A DNA stretch of 64,000 nucleotides from Pyricularia pennisetigena (lineage: Eukaryota > Ascomycota > Sordariomycetes > Magnaporthales > Pyriculariaceae): assembly GCF_004337985.1 (NCBI RefSeq), contig NC_043742.1:7192641-7256640 (forward strand). Reading direction: 5' to 3'. The position numbers were made by a program, and so were the translations under genes. Each line of letters opens with the position of its first letter. The stretch's first letter is position 1. This document shows positions 1-13,132 of this stretch, piece by piece. Under the pieces are notes generated by a model, which saw nothing but the letters and a program-made list of their open reading frames with translations, had not been told where the DNA came from and did not search any database.

Positions 1-981
1 ACAACGGAGTCAGTTCTGGGCATGGAGGGCTGGTCATGGCAAGTCCCAAGTTATTTTTTTAGTTGTTCGGACCTTGTTATCCGAGACAAGGCTGTCGGAA
101 GCTGACATGTGAATATTTCTTTTTGGTTAGTATCAACATGTGACTAGCGGAGGTTCATTACAGTATGACTATGCGGGAACGCGGGAGGATTATTGAGGCA
201 TTAGCTGGGGCTTGGCAGGGCAGGGCGCTGAAATAGGAGCAAGGGTTTGTGGGAATATATTTATCTGTCTTGGTTGACAACTAAGGTTCTGGTTCCTGGG
301 GCGGGCGGGCAGCTAGCTTGCTGGCTGAATAATTCCAACGTGGACATTGGCTTCTGGAGGGGGCACTTGGAAGTTCGATTCCATAGCTCGGAGCCTCAAT
401 GCCGCTTACAGAATGAACCGTTCGGGGAAGGCGCCGGCACAGCGGGAGGGCGAGCCCGATTTGTGTGGGGTCGTTGGGAGCAATTTAGAAGTGGCTTTTT
501 GAAGGTACAGACCTACTCTACCAACCTATCTAGGTAGATATCTGTGGTCAAGATGAATTTTGATAAGCTTAATGCGGATGCGGAGTACATCAATCCACCA
601 TCGCACGTGTGCAGGGTAGCTGTACCTGTCTGTGTTGGTTCTCCGCCGGCTCCCGGAATCACTTGGCAAATAATTAATTATACTCGCATAGGCAGCTTCC
701 GCTTCTAGAAATAGTAATCCACTGCTAGAGTGGAGTCGGTACACCAAGAACAGACCACAACATTCAACCCAAAGCTGGCCAAGCTGCGTCGCGCGAGGAT
801 TCCAATGAGCATGGCGATTAGTTATATTTTGTTTTCGAACGCGTTGAAATCGACACTGCAAGGTTTGCCCTACGGATTCTTCGGTCGTTATCGCCGTCTT
901 CGACTCAGTTGCCGTTGAACCCAAGAACCCCCCCGCCATCTCCACGGGCCGAGTGGGCAAGTATAATCCCACACTCGCTTC

Positions 982-992
982 CCGGAGCGGAG
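982..992 (+). promoter_or_regulatory. Paired CreA-type sites (candidate)
   Basis: CCGGAGCGGAG contains two matches to the carbon-catabolite repressor consensus SYGGRG, at 982-987 and 987-992, sharing one base. Closely spaced pairs are the usual functional form in fungal cellulase genes. They lie about 420 bp upstream of the cdh start. The motif is short and common, so this is only a candidate. Confidence 0.3.
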
Positions 993-1281
993 ATTAAGGT
1001 TGCGATGTGACACCCACTTCAGAACGAGGCGCGTGTTGGTGTGCGTGCCCTGACGACCTTTACCCATTCCGTGCCACCATGCCCAGCGGACCACCTATCG
1101 AACGTCTTTCCACCTACCAGCGTTCGCCATTCTTGACCTGGTGCCTCCACAAACCGCGACCACGGTTGGTGCCACCCTGCCTGCTTAATACGTTGCATTG
1201 GCCCCCGAAAGGATACCACCTCCGAGTTTCCCGGGCCAGAACCCCGGTGACGGTCACTTGCTAAGGGGCGGCACGCGTTTC

Positions 1282-1288
1282 TTTATAG
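1282..1288 (+). promoter_or_regulatory. TATA-like element of cdh (candidate)
   Basis: TTTATAG lies about 120 bp upstream of the cdh ATG. A C-rich stretch with CAA/ACA starts follows, which is plausible for a fungal core promoter. The assignment rests on motif and distance alone. Confidence 0.35.
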
Positions 1289-1409
1289 AGGCGGCTCATG
1301 CCTCCCCAAACATCCACAGCACATTTTTCTTGCTCCAGCAACCAGCCTACAAAGCACCTTTTCTCGGATCTTACTCAAGACCCTGTGGTCTTGACGAGCT
1401 AAAGTCGCC

Positions 1410-4400
1410 ATGAGGACTCTTGCGCCCTTTATTGCTACGCTACTGGTCGCCGTGACCTGTAAGTGGTGACAACCCTACAACTGCCCCGCGTTGTCAACCA
1501 CGCATTGACTAACTTCCTGACCCCTTTTCCTCTCTGGGTAGATCTGCAGCCCTCGTTGGCGCAGGGTCCGTTGCCAAAGGTGTACACTGACCCTGAGACG
1601 GGCATCGTGTTCAATACCTGGAGTGCAACTGATGGACCAATTCAGGGCGAAGGCTATGGATCTGTAAGCCTGGGAGGCTTCACCTTTGGCATGGCGCTGC
1701 CTTCCGATGCGCTCACCGTCGACGCGAATGAGTTCATCGGGTATCTTGTAAGTAGGCCTCGGCAGCACGCGTCCGTCTGGGAGAGGATGCTTACTCGGCC
1801 ATCTTGCGCCCTGGCAGGAATGCTCTACCCCGACTACCCCTGGTGAAGGATGGTGCGGCGTCTCGATGGGTGGTTCCATGACTCGGGCGCTATTGCTTGT
1901 TGCTTGGCCTCACGAGGACGAGGTTCTCACATCGTTCCGCTACGCCACGGGCTACGTCGTCCCCGAGCTGTACAAGGGCGACGCAAAGCTCACACAGATC
2001 AAATCCTCGATGAACTCGACACACTACAAGCTCATTTTCCGCTGCCAAAACTGCTTGAAGTGGAGTCACGATGGATTGGAGGGTGGCCAGTCAACCAGCA
2101 GCTCCTTCCTCATGCTGGGGTGGGGACAAGCCAGGACACCCGTTGGAAACCCAGAGTGTCCCGATCGGGTCGTCATCCAGCAGCACGACAACGGAATGAA
2201 CCTTTTCCCCGCCCCGCTTGACGTTTCCATAGCAAACCCCTCATATGCGAGCTGGGCGGCCACGGCCACCAAGACGGTCACCGGTGATTGTGGTGGGTCG
2301 ACTCAGCCGCCGCTACCTGAAGTGACGGGCGTCCCGGTTCCGTCTGCAACTTATGATTACGTGGTTGTTGGAGCCGGAGCCGGAGGCATCCCCATCGCGG
2401 ACAAGTTGAGCGAGGCGGGAAAGTCTGTCCTGCTCATCGAAAAGGGACCGCCTTCGACAGGGCGCTGGGGCGGCAATCTCAGACCCTCGTGGCTTGAAGG
2501 CACCGGCCTGACACGTTTCGACGTGCCCGGCTTGTGCAACCAGATCTGGGTCGATTCCAACGGCATCGCTTGTGACGATACTGACCAGATGGCAGGCTGT
2601 GTGCTTGGTGGCGGCACAGCCGTCAACGCTGGTCTGTGGTGGAAGGTAAGCATATCCGGCCCACTCGATCTGTGATTTCGATACTAGGGCGTTTGGATAG
2701 CTAGCTAACCTCCACATCACTGCCCGGCAGCCGTACACTCCCGATTGGGACCAGGTCTTCCCTAGCGGATGGAAGGCATCCGACATGGCCGGTGCCACAA
2801 GCCGCGTCTTCAACAGGATCCCGGGTACAGAGACCCCGTCTCAGGACGGAAAGCGCTACCGCACTGAGGGGCTCGACACCCTCATGAGCGGTCTCAAATC
2901 AGCTGGCTGGGCCGAGGTCAGTTCCCTCAGAGAACCTGACCGAAAGAACCGGACGGTCATGCCGGGGCCGTTCATGTTCTCCAAGGGTGAGCGTGGAGGG
3001 CCGCTGGCAACCTACCTCGACACGGCCAGCAAGCGGTCCAACTTCAAGCTGTGGACGAACACGGCCGTGAAGCGTGTCGTCCGTGAGGGCGGACACATCA
3101 CTGGACTCGAAGTTGAGCCCTTCCGGAACGGCGGCTATGTCGGCACAGTCCAACTGACGCCTGGGACCGGCCGTGTAATTCTCTCTGCGGGAACGTTTGG
3201 TTCCGCGAAGCTCTTGATGCGCAGTGGTATCGGCAGGAAAGATCAACTTGAGATCGTCAAGGGCTCGCGCGACGGACCTACCATGATCGACGAAGCCTCT
3301 TGGATTTCCCTGCCCGTTGGTGACAATCTGGTGGACCACGTCAACGTAAGTGCCAACCTAAGTACTTATTCAGAAGGGATGCGCAGCTAACAATGTCCTG
3401 CAGACTGACACTGTTGTTTCCCACCCCAACGTTGTATTTTACGACTTTTATGAGGCCTGGACTTCACCAATCCCTGCAGACAAGGATGCATACCTCAGTA
3501 TGTAAATAGCCTGACTTACTCCCGGTTTTCCCTTGTGTTTAAAGCACAACCTCCGCTGACACGTTTATTTAGGCAAGCGATCCGGCATTCTCGCGCAAGC
3601 TGCTCCCAACATTGGACCACTGTGAGCTTTGCATGCATAATCATATCGGTCCTATATTCCTGACTAACTCTTGGCATCTGTAAATCAGGTTCTTCGATCA
3701 GATCAAGGGGGCCGATGGCAAAACTAGGCATCTTCAGTGGACCGCGAGAGTTGAAGGAAGCCTTGGCGCTCCGAACGGGAGTAAGTTTCCATATGTTGGT
3801 CCCAGACACAGAGGCTCGCGAACGAACTCTCCTGACGCTGATGAGTAGAGACCATGACTATGAGCCAATACCTTGGTACAGGATCGACATCGCGCGGCCA
3901 GATGAGCATAACTAACGGCCTTTCGACCGTTGTGTCGACACATCCGTACCTCCACACGGAAGCGGACAAGGCTGCCGTCATCCAAGGCATCGTCAACGTC
4001 CAGAACGCTCTCAAGAGCGTATCAGGTCTTAAATTCGAGTTCCCCAATGCGACCATCACCGCCGCGGATTACGTTGCTAGTGTGAGTCTACAAACCAAGG
4101 ATGCTTTACGACGTCTGTACCTTTTTGGCCTAAAGAAGAAAAAGAAAGCTGACCCGCAGCAACACCGGAGTCAGATGCCCGTTTCTCCGTCGAACCGTCG
4201 TGCCAACCACTGGATGGGCACGGCCAAGCTGGGCACTGACGATGGCCGTCAGGTAGGCGGAACTGCAGTTGTAGACACTAACACCCGCGTCTTTGGCACC
4301 GACAATTTGTTTGTAGTCGACGCGAGCATCTTCCCCGGTATGGTGACGACCAATCCATCCTCATACATTGTCGTGGCGTCAGAGCGAGCAGCCGAGCGCA

Positions 4401-4612
4401 TCTTAGCGCTCCCGCCTTCGACACCGCTACCTAGGTATAGCCAGTGTGGAGGGCGATCGCACACCGGAAGCTTCCAGTGTGCCGCCCCATACAAATGCCA
4501 GGTGCAGAACGAATTCTACTCTCAGGTAAGTTAAAATGTCAAGTCTTCTAACCGCAATTACTGCAGTCATCCGGGGTTTGCTAACCACTGGCGTATGGTA
4601 CAGTGTCTCTAA
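1410..4612 (+). CDS. cdh: Cellobiose dehydrogenase (haem-flavin), secreted, with C-terminal CBM1
   Basis: This secreted enzyme oxidises cellobiose and cello-oligosaccharides to the lactone and passes electrons to lytic polysaccharide monooxygenases. My model has ten exons: 1410-1458, 1542-1747, 1818-2645, 2731-3345, 3404-3497, 3573-3621, 3689-3780, 3849-4081, 4175-4525 and 4604-4612. All introns are GT-AG and the frame stays open for 841 codons plus TAA, a normal length for ascomycete CDH. Residues 1-23 look like a signal peptide, with the mature end at Gln24. The cytochrome domain spans about 24-240, with likely haem ligands Met67 (FTFGM) and His208 (QQHDNG). The FAD-binding GAGAGG lies at 270-275. 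The GMC dehydrogenase domain has catalytic His734 (NRRANHW) and Asn782 (TTNPSS). CBM1 spans about 809-841 with four cysteines and aromatics Tyr810, Phe836 and Tyr837. The 3' end of intron 8 could alternatively be at 4159, adding five residues. The gene looks intact and free of RIP. Confidence 0.95.
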
Positions 4613-4879
4613 GGTTATATAACCAAAGTAGATTAGTATATAAGGAAAACAAAAGCATATATTATTAGTAACAAGATGTATTTGGAAAATATATATATGC
4701 TACCTTATATGAGCATTTGTCCTCTTATCATATGTATGCGTTAACAACTCGATTAAATCCCCAAATGTACTCGAATGCAAAAATAGTTTATATGCGAATA
4801 AAGGTGGTTTTTCTTTTCTATAAACCCATATAAAAAGATTTTCAGCAATTTGGTTGCCGCACCAAAAGCCGTTCTACCC
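4613..4879. other. cdh 3' flank, transition to AT-rich DNA
   Basis: AT content rises sharply within about 50 bp of the cdh stop codon. No coding frame or recognised repeat is visible. The segment should contain the cdh 3' UTR and polyadenylation region, but no single signal stands out. Confidence 0.5.
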
Positions 4880-5245
4880 TAGTCTCAGGGCTCATCCCTG
4901 AAGCCCAAAGCTCCACAATTAATCCACTCCGTTCGCTTCGCTCCACTTTGTGGCTTAATTGCGGCTTTGCAATGTACCTGTGGGTCCATCCAAAAAACGC
5001 TTTGGTTTAGGTTTGAGGATAATTTGTCGATTTTCGCCGTTTATAGCGGTAATTTTGGCATTTTTGCGACCGACACTCCTTTATTATTCCACAACTATGC
5101 AAAATATCGAAAAAAAAAACATCGTTGAAAATAGGAATTGGTGAGCCTTTTTTATAAATCCAAAATTTTTTGCACCCGGTACGCCAATTAAAAATTGGAT
5201 ATAACCCGCCTTTTATCCGTTTATAACGGTATTTTTATTATTAAT
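4880..5245. mobile_element. DNA-transposon terminal fragment (same family as 33038-34893)
   Basis: It starts with the terminal sequence TAGTCTCAGGGCTCATCC and then matches, as an inverted copy, the right end of the nested element at about 34530-34893. Shared parts include the segment that contains GTGGGTCCATCC and the subterminal CGCCGTTTATAGCGG motif. The match fades after about 5245 and the opposite terminus is not found before 6974, so the copy is truncated or has decayed. Confidence 0.7.
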
Positions 5246-6974
5246 TTATAAATACCATCGATACCCATTTCGCATTTTAATAATAACGATTATAATCCGT
5301 TAAAATTTGTATATGGAAAATCGCAAAAACGAAAGGAATTTTTATATATAAATTTTAATTTAAATAACGCAAAATTATTTATTTTATAATCCGTATAAAA
5401 TAAATTTTATTTAATATATTATACGTCCATTTATAAGCACCATTAATACCCATTTCCCATTTTATTAATAACGTTTATAATACGTTAAAATTTATATAAA
5501 AAAAAATCGCAAAAGCGAAAGGAATTATTACATATAAATTTTAATCCAAACAACGTAAAACCACTAATTTTACAATCCGTATAAAGTATAAATTATATAG
5601 TACGTTATATATCCACCCATTAAAAACACCATTAATTCCGCAAATTTTTATATATTCGTATTGAATTATATATATATAATGTCTGGAAACAAGCTTATAT
5701 ATATTTCGTTTTCCCACCAAATCGACGCAATTTTTCGCGGTTCCAATCCCGTATACGCGGCGGTAAATACCTCCTCCGACGTACATATTTTCCCGGAATT
5801 ATACGCCAAAACCAAAATTTTTAATAATTTAAACTTATAATATAAATTCGTTTTTTTAATTGTTATATGGTTTTTAAACCTCCACAAACCCCCCAATATT
5901 CCTGCACGAATCCCATATTATAACCGAATACAATATATATACCGGGTTTTATATAATATAAAAAATATTTCTTAGCTGGTAAAAACCGGGTACGGGAAAA
6001 ATATAATATTGCAAATTATTTCGGTTATTCGCAATAATATTATTATTATCCAAATAATTTTATTAAATAAATTAAAGTATAAACAATTACGCAATATATA
6101 ACGTTATCCCGCCGCGAACCCCAGATTAATCGATTAATCCATTTTAAGCGTGAATATAAATATGCGGTTTTTATTACCAAAACTAATTTTATTTAATATA
6201 ATTTTTTTTAAAAACCGCAAACCGTTTATAAATATACGGATATTTTTTTAAACCCGGAATAAACCACCAATTACCAAATTTCTTAAACTTTTTCGAAATA
6301 TTATATTCCGCTAATATATCGTTTTATTTATTATTAGTAAATTTTACATAATTTTACAGTCAAAAGATTTTAAAAAATCGTCTTTTATATTACGTTTAAT
6401 CCGGGTAATTATACCAGAAACCATATTTATATTTGGGTATACCGCAATTTTTACAGCCAAAATTAAAATTTACGTCTTCGACCAATTATATTATAAAAAG
6501 ATAATGCGTTTCGTAAAAACGCCTTTCGACCGACCCGAAATTACGATTGTAATATAATATTTGGCACGTAAAACCTTAATAAACGATTACCAGCGTTTCC
6601 TATTCCTAATAAAGAATATAATAATATTATCCGCCACCCGTATTTTTAAAACTATTATATATGTAAATATTAGGAACAATATTATTTAAATACGCCAATT
6701 TCTAATAAAAGACCTCGTATTTACGAAATTTATTAAACGAAACGCAACCAATATAATTATCCGGTATAATATATTTACACTTAAAATGAATAAAATTAAA
6801 ATTTACGCAAAATTTTCCAAACCGGATTTTAAAATTCGCATTATATTTTCCTTTTTATTTTTGGGTATAAATAGAAATATACCTAATATAAAACGTATAA
6901 TGCAATACGGCGCGTTAATATTAAGAAACCACGCAAACCTGTGGTAAAAATTCGGACGAACCGTACGCGGGCCC
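5246..6974. other. AT-rich degenerate relic, unidentified
   Basis: This stretch is strongly AT-rich with CpG retained, as expected of RIP-mutated transposon DNA. The only frames are short ones on the minus strand (5541-5786 and 5666-5896), with no domain I recognise. Two related AT-rich segments near 5240-5400 and 5420-5620 share blocks such as AAAATCGCAAAA and CGAAAGGAATT. It adjoins a DNA-transposon terminus at 4880, so it may be the decayed body of a longer member of that family, but this is inference. Confidence 0.4.
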
Positions 6975-7825
6975 TATGAGAATAATAAGCTTATATTATA
7001 AGCTTAAGCACGTAATATATACTACGATACATAATTATGCACAATTATGCATAAATATTATGCAATGCATAAAAGAATAATAAACTTATATTATAAGCTT
7101 AAACACGTAGTAAATACTACGATGCATAATTATGCACAATAATGTATAATTATTATGCACAACAATGTATAATTGTTATGCACAATGATGCATAATTATT
7201 ATACATAATAATGCATAATTATTATGCACAATACTGCATAACCTTTATACAATGTATAACGTGTATTAGTTAAATAATGCAATACAATTGCACACAATTC
7301 ATGCATGTATACTTTTGACCTATTTGGGCAAAAGAAATGAACGCAGATCATTTGCAGATCATGTGCAGATCATACGATCCACAGGCAAACCTATTTTGGT
7401 AAAAATAAAACGCATAACATAAATACAGGTAAGGTTTTGAAGATTGCGTCATACAACGTTTCAAATATGAGACGTTCAAAATAGCCACATATATAAATAG
7501 GTGAACGCTGAAGCGTTGTTTTATTTTATCCTAATTGGGAAAATAAAATGCAAACCTTGATACGTGGATTTGTAATACATGGATTGCCACATGCAATACT
7601 TTTGCAGATAAATAGGGAAGAGTTTCCCGCCTTAGAATTAGAGGAAGTTTTATCGATCCATCTATCCATCCATCTATCTATCGATCTTTCGATTCATTCA
7701 ACCATCAATACAATTTTTACCTCTATCTATCTTACTTATAAAAGTGACCTTTTTCCCCTTATATATATCTACCTTATACAGATATATTCACTTCACCATT
7801 CATCACATAACCTTCCCTTCTTACA
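6975..7825 (+). mobile_element. Copia-1 LTR
   Basis: It begins TATGAGAATAATAAGC (an original TGTGAG with TG changed to TA) and ends CCCTTCTTACA. Two copies of the roughly 100-bp AAGCTT-palindrome unit are present. A run of TGCATAATTATTATGCACAA units and an ATCC/ATCT tetranucleotide tract near 7656-7702 follow. No convincing 5-bp target duplication is visible. The body matches the LTRs of the better preserved element at 44206-50840. Confidence 0.85.
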
Positions 7826-7872
7826 TATATATTACGTGCTTAAGCTTATAATATAAGCTTATTATTCTCATA
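7826..7872 (-). repeat. Inverted copy of the Copia-1 LTR start
   Basis: The first 47 bp of a Copia-1 LTR appear in reverse orientation directly after the 3' end of the LTR at 6975-7825. The whole 6975-7872 unit therefore has long terminal inverted repeats. It looks like the remnant of one LTR inserted in, or recombined with, another in opposite orientation. Confidence 0.75.
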
Positions 7873-9002
7873 AAATTTCAAGCCCAAAACCTGCAATTAA
7901 AAGCGTTCATAACGCACATGGCTTAATTTTAAAGGATAATTCAGCAGTTAATTGCCCTATTAACCCTAAAAATCGGTAATTCCACTAATTTGAATTGTAA
8001 TTCGGAAATGAAACCCGCTACCGCCCCCCCTGATCCACCTGGTAATTGAATTTTAAATAACGGGATAGGTAAACAATTATCGAAACGGGTATTTTCCTTC
8101 CCCGAAAATTGTAAATTAATAGGGGTTAATCATTACGATCTATTGAAATAGGCCTTAATAATACAATTCAAGGCTATAAAAGCAGCGGGATCTATTTCTA
8201 ACCCGAAAATTAATTATACCCTGCCGGAATACGAGCAATTCATCCTATTATTGCTTATAAAAAGCAATTTAGCAAAAAAAGCTTTAAAATCCATTATATG
8301 GCATTCCAGCTCTATAACGGCTTATTAAACCCTGCAAAAAATCTATTTCGTTGCTCCCGAAATTAGTCGAAATTCGCTATATCGGGAATTGCACGCATTA
8401 AATTTTTTGAAATCTAAAGGATCAATACCTGAATTTAACAGCCGTTTTTAACTTACTAATAAGTATATTAGCAAAAACCAGCGTGCAAATTAACCCCGTA
8501 AATAAGCTTAATTAATATTTACAGGTACTGGAAGGGATATTCTCTATTTGGACCGGGCGCCAACGCAATACCCAACGGGCCCTGCAGGCTATAGGCCAAA
8601 ATTGGGAAAAGTTAAATTTGCAATACCTTATAGCGGACCTTTTATCAAAAAACTCGATTTCAGGCTTTACAAAGGCTAAAACCGCTACATGTAGATTTGA
8701 AGGTCAAAAATTAGGTATAAACACGCTAAAAAAGGCGCTAAAAAAGAGTATAATGGGCAGGAAAACACCTTTAAATTACGAAAAAAGGGGAAAAACTCTA
8801 ATTCGGATTCTGCTACTGCAAAAAATATTAAATCCTCCAATTCCAGCGAATTAACCGCTGGAACGTCCATAATTTCTATGGATTTCAAATCATTTACAGG
8901 CTCGATTCCAGGTTACGTTAACGAATGCGCAGCGTATAACGCCCTGTAACAATAAGGTAATTTGGGCGGTAATTTACCGTACTTAACCATGCAATAGGAG
9001 GT
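7873..9002 (+). pseudogene. Copia-2 gag relic, 5' truncated
   Basis: This is a decayed capsid-type reading frame. It starts at the position matching QAQNLQLKA of the minus-strand copy at 24292-25960 and runs through a UBN2-like gag region. A longer open stretch is at 8618-8854. Several TAA/TAG codons fall where glutamine is expected. The same segment is found inverted at 24292-25960, which shows family identity. A Copia-1 LTR fragment cuts it on the left and a Copia-3 LTR on the right. It cannot be translated as it stands. Confidence 0.65.
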
Positions 9003-9667
9003 TGTAAACATGGCTAGCGCAGGGCTAATTATATTAGCTCCCCTGCACTATCTTATAACGGCTAACACGGGCTAATTCTATTAGTCACTCTGCACCAAAA
9101 AAATAAATAAATAGCAACTAAAACGTACACACGTTTCTTATACACACAAAGCTTTATATATCCCGTCTTTGCTCATAGTTTCAACAACATAATAATACGT
9201 CGTATATAATCTAGCTTAATGGTATAATAGACGTACCGTAATCTATTTTATATATACGCTGTTAAAATGCGTGGGTTATAATCCCGTTGTAGTCGCAAAT
9301 TTTCTGTGCATTTATAAACACAATAGGCCATTAGGTTCAATGGGCCGTAAAACTCAATAAGACGGCAGGTTACTTATATAAATAAAGCCATATTATATGG
9401 CGTAACCCCTCATTCCGGACATCCGGATCGAAAATCTGCACCTACGGATTCGAACACGTAATCCATAACGCAGCCTTAAATTTATCATTTTCCATAACCT
9501 CCATCGATTTAACGATTTATCGAATCGGTCGTATAATAATAATATATTATTTCTATTACCTGCTAACAAACGGTAATTTGCTATTTTAACGTTCCATTAA
9601 CCTTATACGTAATCCATTTTTCCCCGCGTTTAAAATTAAGCTCATTTTATCTGGTAACCTTTTCACA
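9003..9667 (+). mobile_element. Copia-3 solo LTR
   Basis: It runs from TGTAAACATGGCTAGC to AACCTTTTCACA, 665 bp. It matches the LTR split between 31507-31754 and 41407-41818 (about 660 bp). No primer site or gag follows it; a Copia-1 LTR remnant does. No clear target duplication is visible. Confidence 0.8.
9205..9297 (+). other. tRNA-like module inside the Copia-3 LTR
   Basis: It contains an A-box-like TCTAGCTTAATGGTATA near 9210 and a decayed B box, GGGTTATAATCCC, at 9273-9285. The less mutated copy (31708-31754 plus 41407-41459) has a canonical B box. The 5' acceptor strand does not pair with the 3' side, so this is not a functional tRNA gene. Confidence 0.6.
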
Positions 9668-10313
9668 TATATTACGATGCACAATCATGCACAATTATGT
9701 ATAATTATTTTGCAATGTATATAAGAATGTTAAATTTACATTATAAGTTTAGCCACGTCGTATATATCAGGATGCATAATTAATATGCAGTATATAACGT
9801 GTTTAAATCAAATAAGGCAATACAATTGCATACAATTTATATATGCACCATTTTAGCCTACTTGGGCGAAAGAAAGGAGCGCAGATCCTTTGTTTTACAT
9901 GCGATCCACACGCAACCCTATTTTGGTAAAAATAAACCATAATATAAACACATATACGGTTTTAAAGATTGCCTTATGTAATGTTTCAAATATAAGACGC
10001 TTAAAATAACCACATATATAAATATGTACGCTAATGCGCTGTTTTATTTTATCCTATTTGGGAAAACAAAATGCAAACCTTAATACGTGGATTTGTAATA
10101 TATGAATTATCAAATGCAATATTTTTGCAAATAAATAGGGAAAAATTCCCGCTTTGACATTAGAGGAAATTGTAGGATTTATCCATTTATCCAACCATTA
10201 TACAGTTTTTACCTCTATTTTACTTTTAAAAAATAACCTTTTTCCCCTAACATATATTTACTTCATACGAATATACTCACTTTACAGTTTAATTCATAAC
10301 TTTTCTTTTAACA
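9668..10313 (+). mobile_element. Copia-1 LTR relic, 5' truncated
   Basis: It matches the Copia-1 LTR from the TATATTACGATGCACAATC block to its 3' end (CTTTTAACA at 10313). It is more diverged than most copies in the window and has lost the microsatellite tract. Confidence 0.75.
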
Positions 10314-12388
10314 GAAAAAGAATAAAAAAGCGTTCAAAAGGAGAAGAAAATGGGCAGAAAATTACCGGTATAACACGCAAAAAAGGTAAAAACCCCAATT
10401 CGGTTATCGTAAAAAAAATTATATTTTTTAATTCCAGCGAATTAACGGCTGGAATTATTATACTTTTACTAGGTTTCGAATTGTTTACGAATTGGCCTCC
10501 AAATAACGTCAGCGTATTCGTAACGGATTACGCCCTGGAGCAGTTAGGCCATTGGGGAGATAATATACCGTTGCAAAGTTTTAATAGGAAATGAATTCCG
10601 TTATTAGCGGAATTATAGAATTATATTCGGAATCGGATTTCCAACCCGATATCGGTAAAACGCTAAAAACAGGGGTATAAATGTTTGGTTTTGAGGTTAA
10701 AATAAAACTTATACGCAGCGTAAAATAGGTTTTTAAAGCTCAAAAACTAAATTATTTTATTCTGTACAATATAAATAGTATGCACCGTATTTTTGCAAAT
10801 AAATAAACTTTTACCGATTATATCCCCGGTGTTACAATTTGGACTGGTACTTTAGGTGGTCCGATAGATTTATAAATGATAAAATTATTCAAATACGGAT
10901 CCGATATAATTAAAAAACTAGCCAATCTAAAAAGGTTACGATAAATAACGTTTAATAAATACTTTCGCTTGGGATAAATATCGTTAATAGTTTTATATAT
11001 TATAATAAAAATGGCGTATTTTGAACATTGACCCTGTAACATAAGGATCGTAAAACGTGGGAGCGCCTTAATACCGTTGAATATTCGTTTGATTTGGTAG
11101 TAAAAAGTTTTTATTATTTTGTTTGAAAAATTCCTACGTCGAATTACGTTTATATAATCGGTAAATGAAAAGGTTATTCACCTAGTTCTTTAAGCCGTTA
11201 TAGACGGTGACGTAAGCTCGTTGGGACTATTATTTAGTAATATAAACCATGAGAGAAATTCTGAAATTTACACCAATTAGGAATCGGAAATAAATACGGT
11301 AACGGAAAAGTTAAATCCGGAATAAAAGAAGGAAATAACCGTAAATCCATTTGTAATTATGTAAAAATTGAATAGCAAAAATTTTGAAATTTATATGGGA
11401 TAAGGTTATTTAAACCTGATAGGGCGTTCAATAACCCTTTTACGCAATTAAACACAAAAGGGGCGAATTACGAAGAAAGGGGGCTTCCTATACCTAAGAT
11501 TCGTCAACAAAACCTTTTTATTACCGGATTTAGCATAAACCCCTTTAAAGTATTTTTTTCAAATTTATATCGAAGTATTTATAATCGGTTCACCGTTGAA
11601 AAAAAGGGCAATAAAGGGAATTAAATCGGAATTTAAATTTGGAAAACCCTGCTATGCTACAGGCGCTAAAGGTAAAAAGTGTTATTAATGCTAACAGAAA
11701 AACGTTGAAATTATAAGGTTTTTACCTAATTTTAATAAAATTAGCGTATTTATTTATATTATTTATGCCAAGACTATTTCTATCAAAGGTACAAATAGAA
11801 GTATATTTTTTACACTTTTTGATATTTCTGATTTTATAAAAGGTAATATACTGATTTGAAACCCAATCCTAAAAATAAAAAACTGTAGTTATATTATTAA
11901 TGTAAAAGGATTTACGATTTCGGTGGTCTATCCCATTGCAAAAAAAAACCGGACCTACGGTTTTAATGGTTATTAAGAGCCTTTTTAAGGTTTCAAAAGC
12001 TACATACGGGTTTTACCCCTTATTTTTTTATTTTCATAAGGGGTACAAAGTTATAATGAAATTTTGAAATTGGTTTATTAGCAAATATATTATTTTCAGT
12101 ATTCCGAAACCTTATAATTACGGCTAAACCTGATTAACAAAAAATTCCGTTCAAATGATTTCAAATAACCTTAAATTTCCTATTACAACAGCGAACTGTA
12201 ATTAAACTTAGGATATCATCTATTATATCCCGTGCTTGATTTAATTAATTGTGTAACAATAATTGATGGTAATTTAACTTCTTACGGGGGACTTTATTCC
12301 CGATTCTAACCTGGATTCTTATACAAACTTAGTTGAAGCTGCTTTAAGGTTATTAGTATTATATCCCAGGTTATAATACCGTTGGAAT
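10314..12388 (+). pseudogene. Copia-2 gag/protease/integrase relic
   Basis: Decayed internal Copia-2 sequence. The segment near 10930-11180 matches inverted sequence on the two sides of the LTR at 23306-24291. From about 11041 it parallels 53601 onward. The integrase core region corresponds to 54480-54640. Stops and frame changes occur throughout and the longest frame is 10154-10594. It is cut at the right by a decayed Copia-1 LTR. Confidence 0.6.
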
Positions 12389-13130
<742 letters not shown>

Positions 13131-13132
13131 AC

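Larger units (their letters stand above)
1..1409. other. Unique 5' flank of the cdh gene, no gene recognised
   Basis: The base composition is balanced, unlike the AT-rich block that starts after 4612. Open frames here are short, overlap on both strands and show no recognisable domain or intron structure. I see no repeat shared with the rest of the window. The segment probably holds the cdh promoter and 5' UTR and perhaps part of an unrelated intergenic region. Confidence 0.6.

Noticed and set aside
526..1264. Overlapping open frames upstream of cdh on both strands
   Set aside because: They are short, overlap in opposing frames, and have no domain, intron pattern or start context to favour any of them.
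4082..4159. Intron 8 of cdh ending at 4159 instead of 4174
   Set aside because: Both acceptors keep the frame, but the 4174 acceptor gives VASMPVSPSNRR, with the spacing expected of CDH before the catalytic His. The alternative adds five residues.
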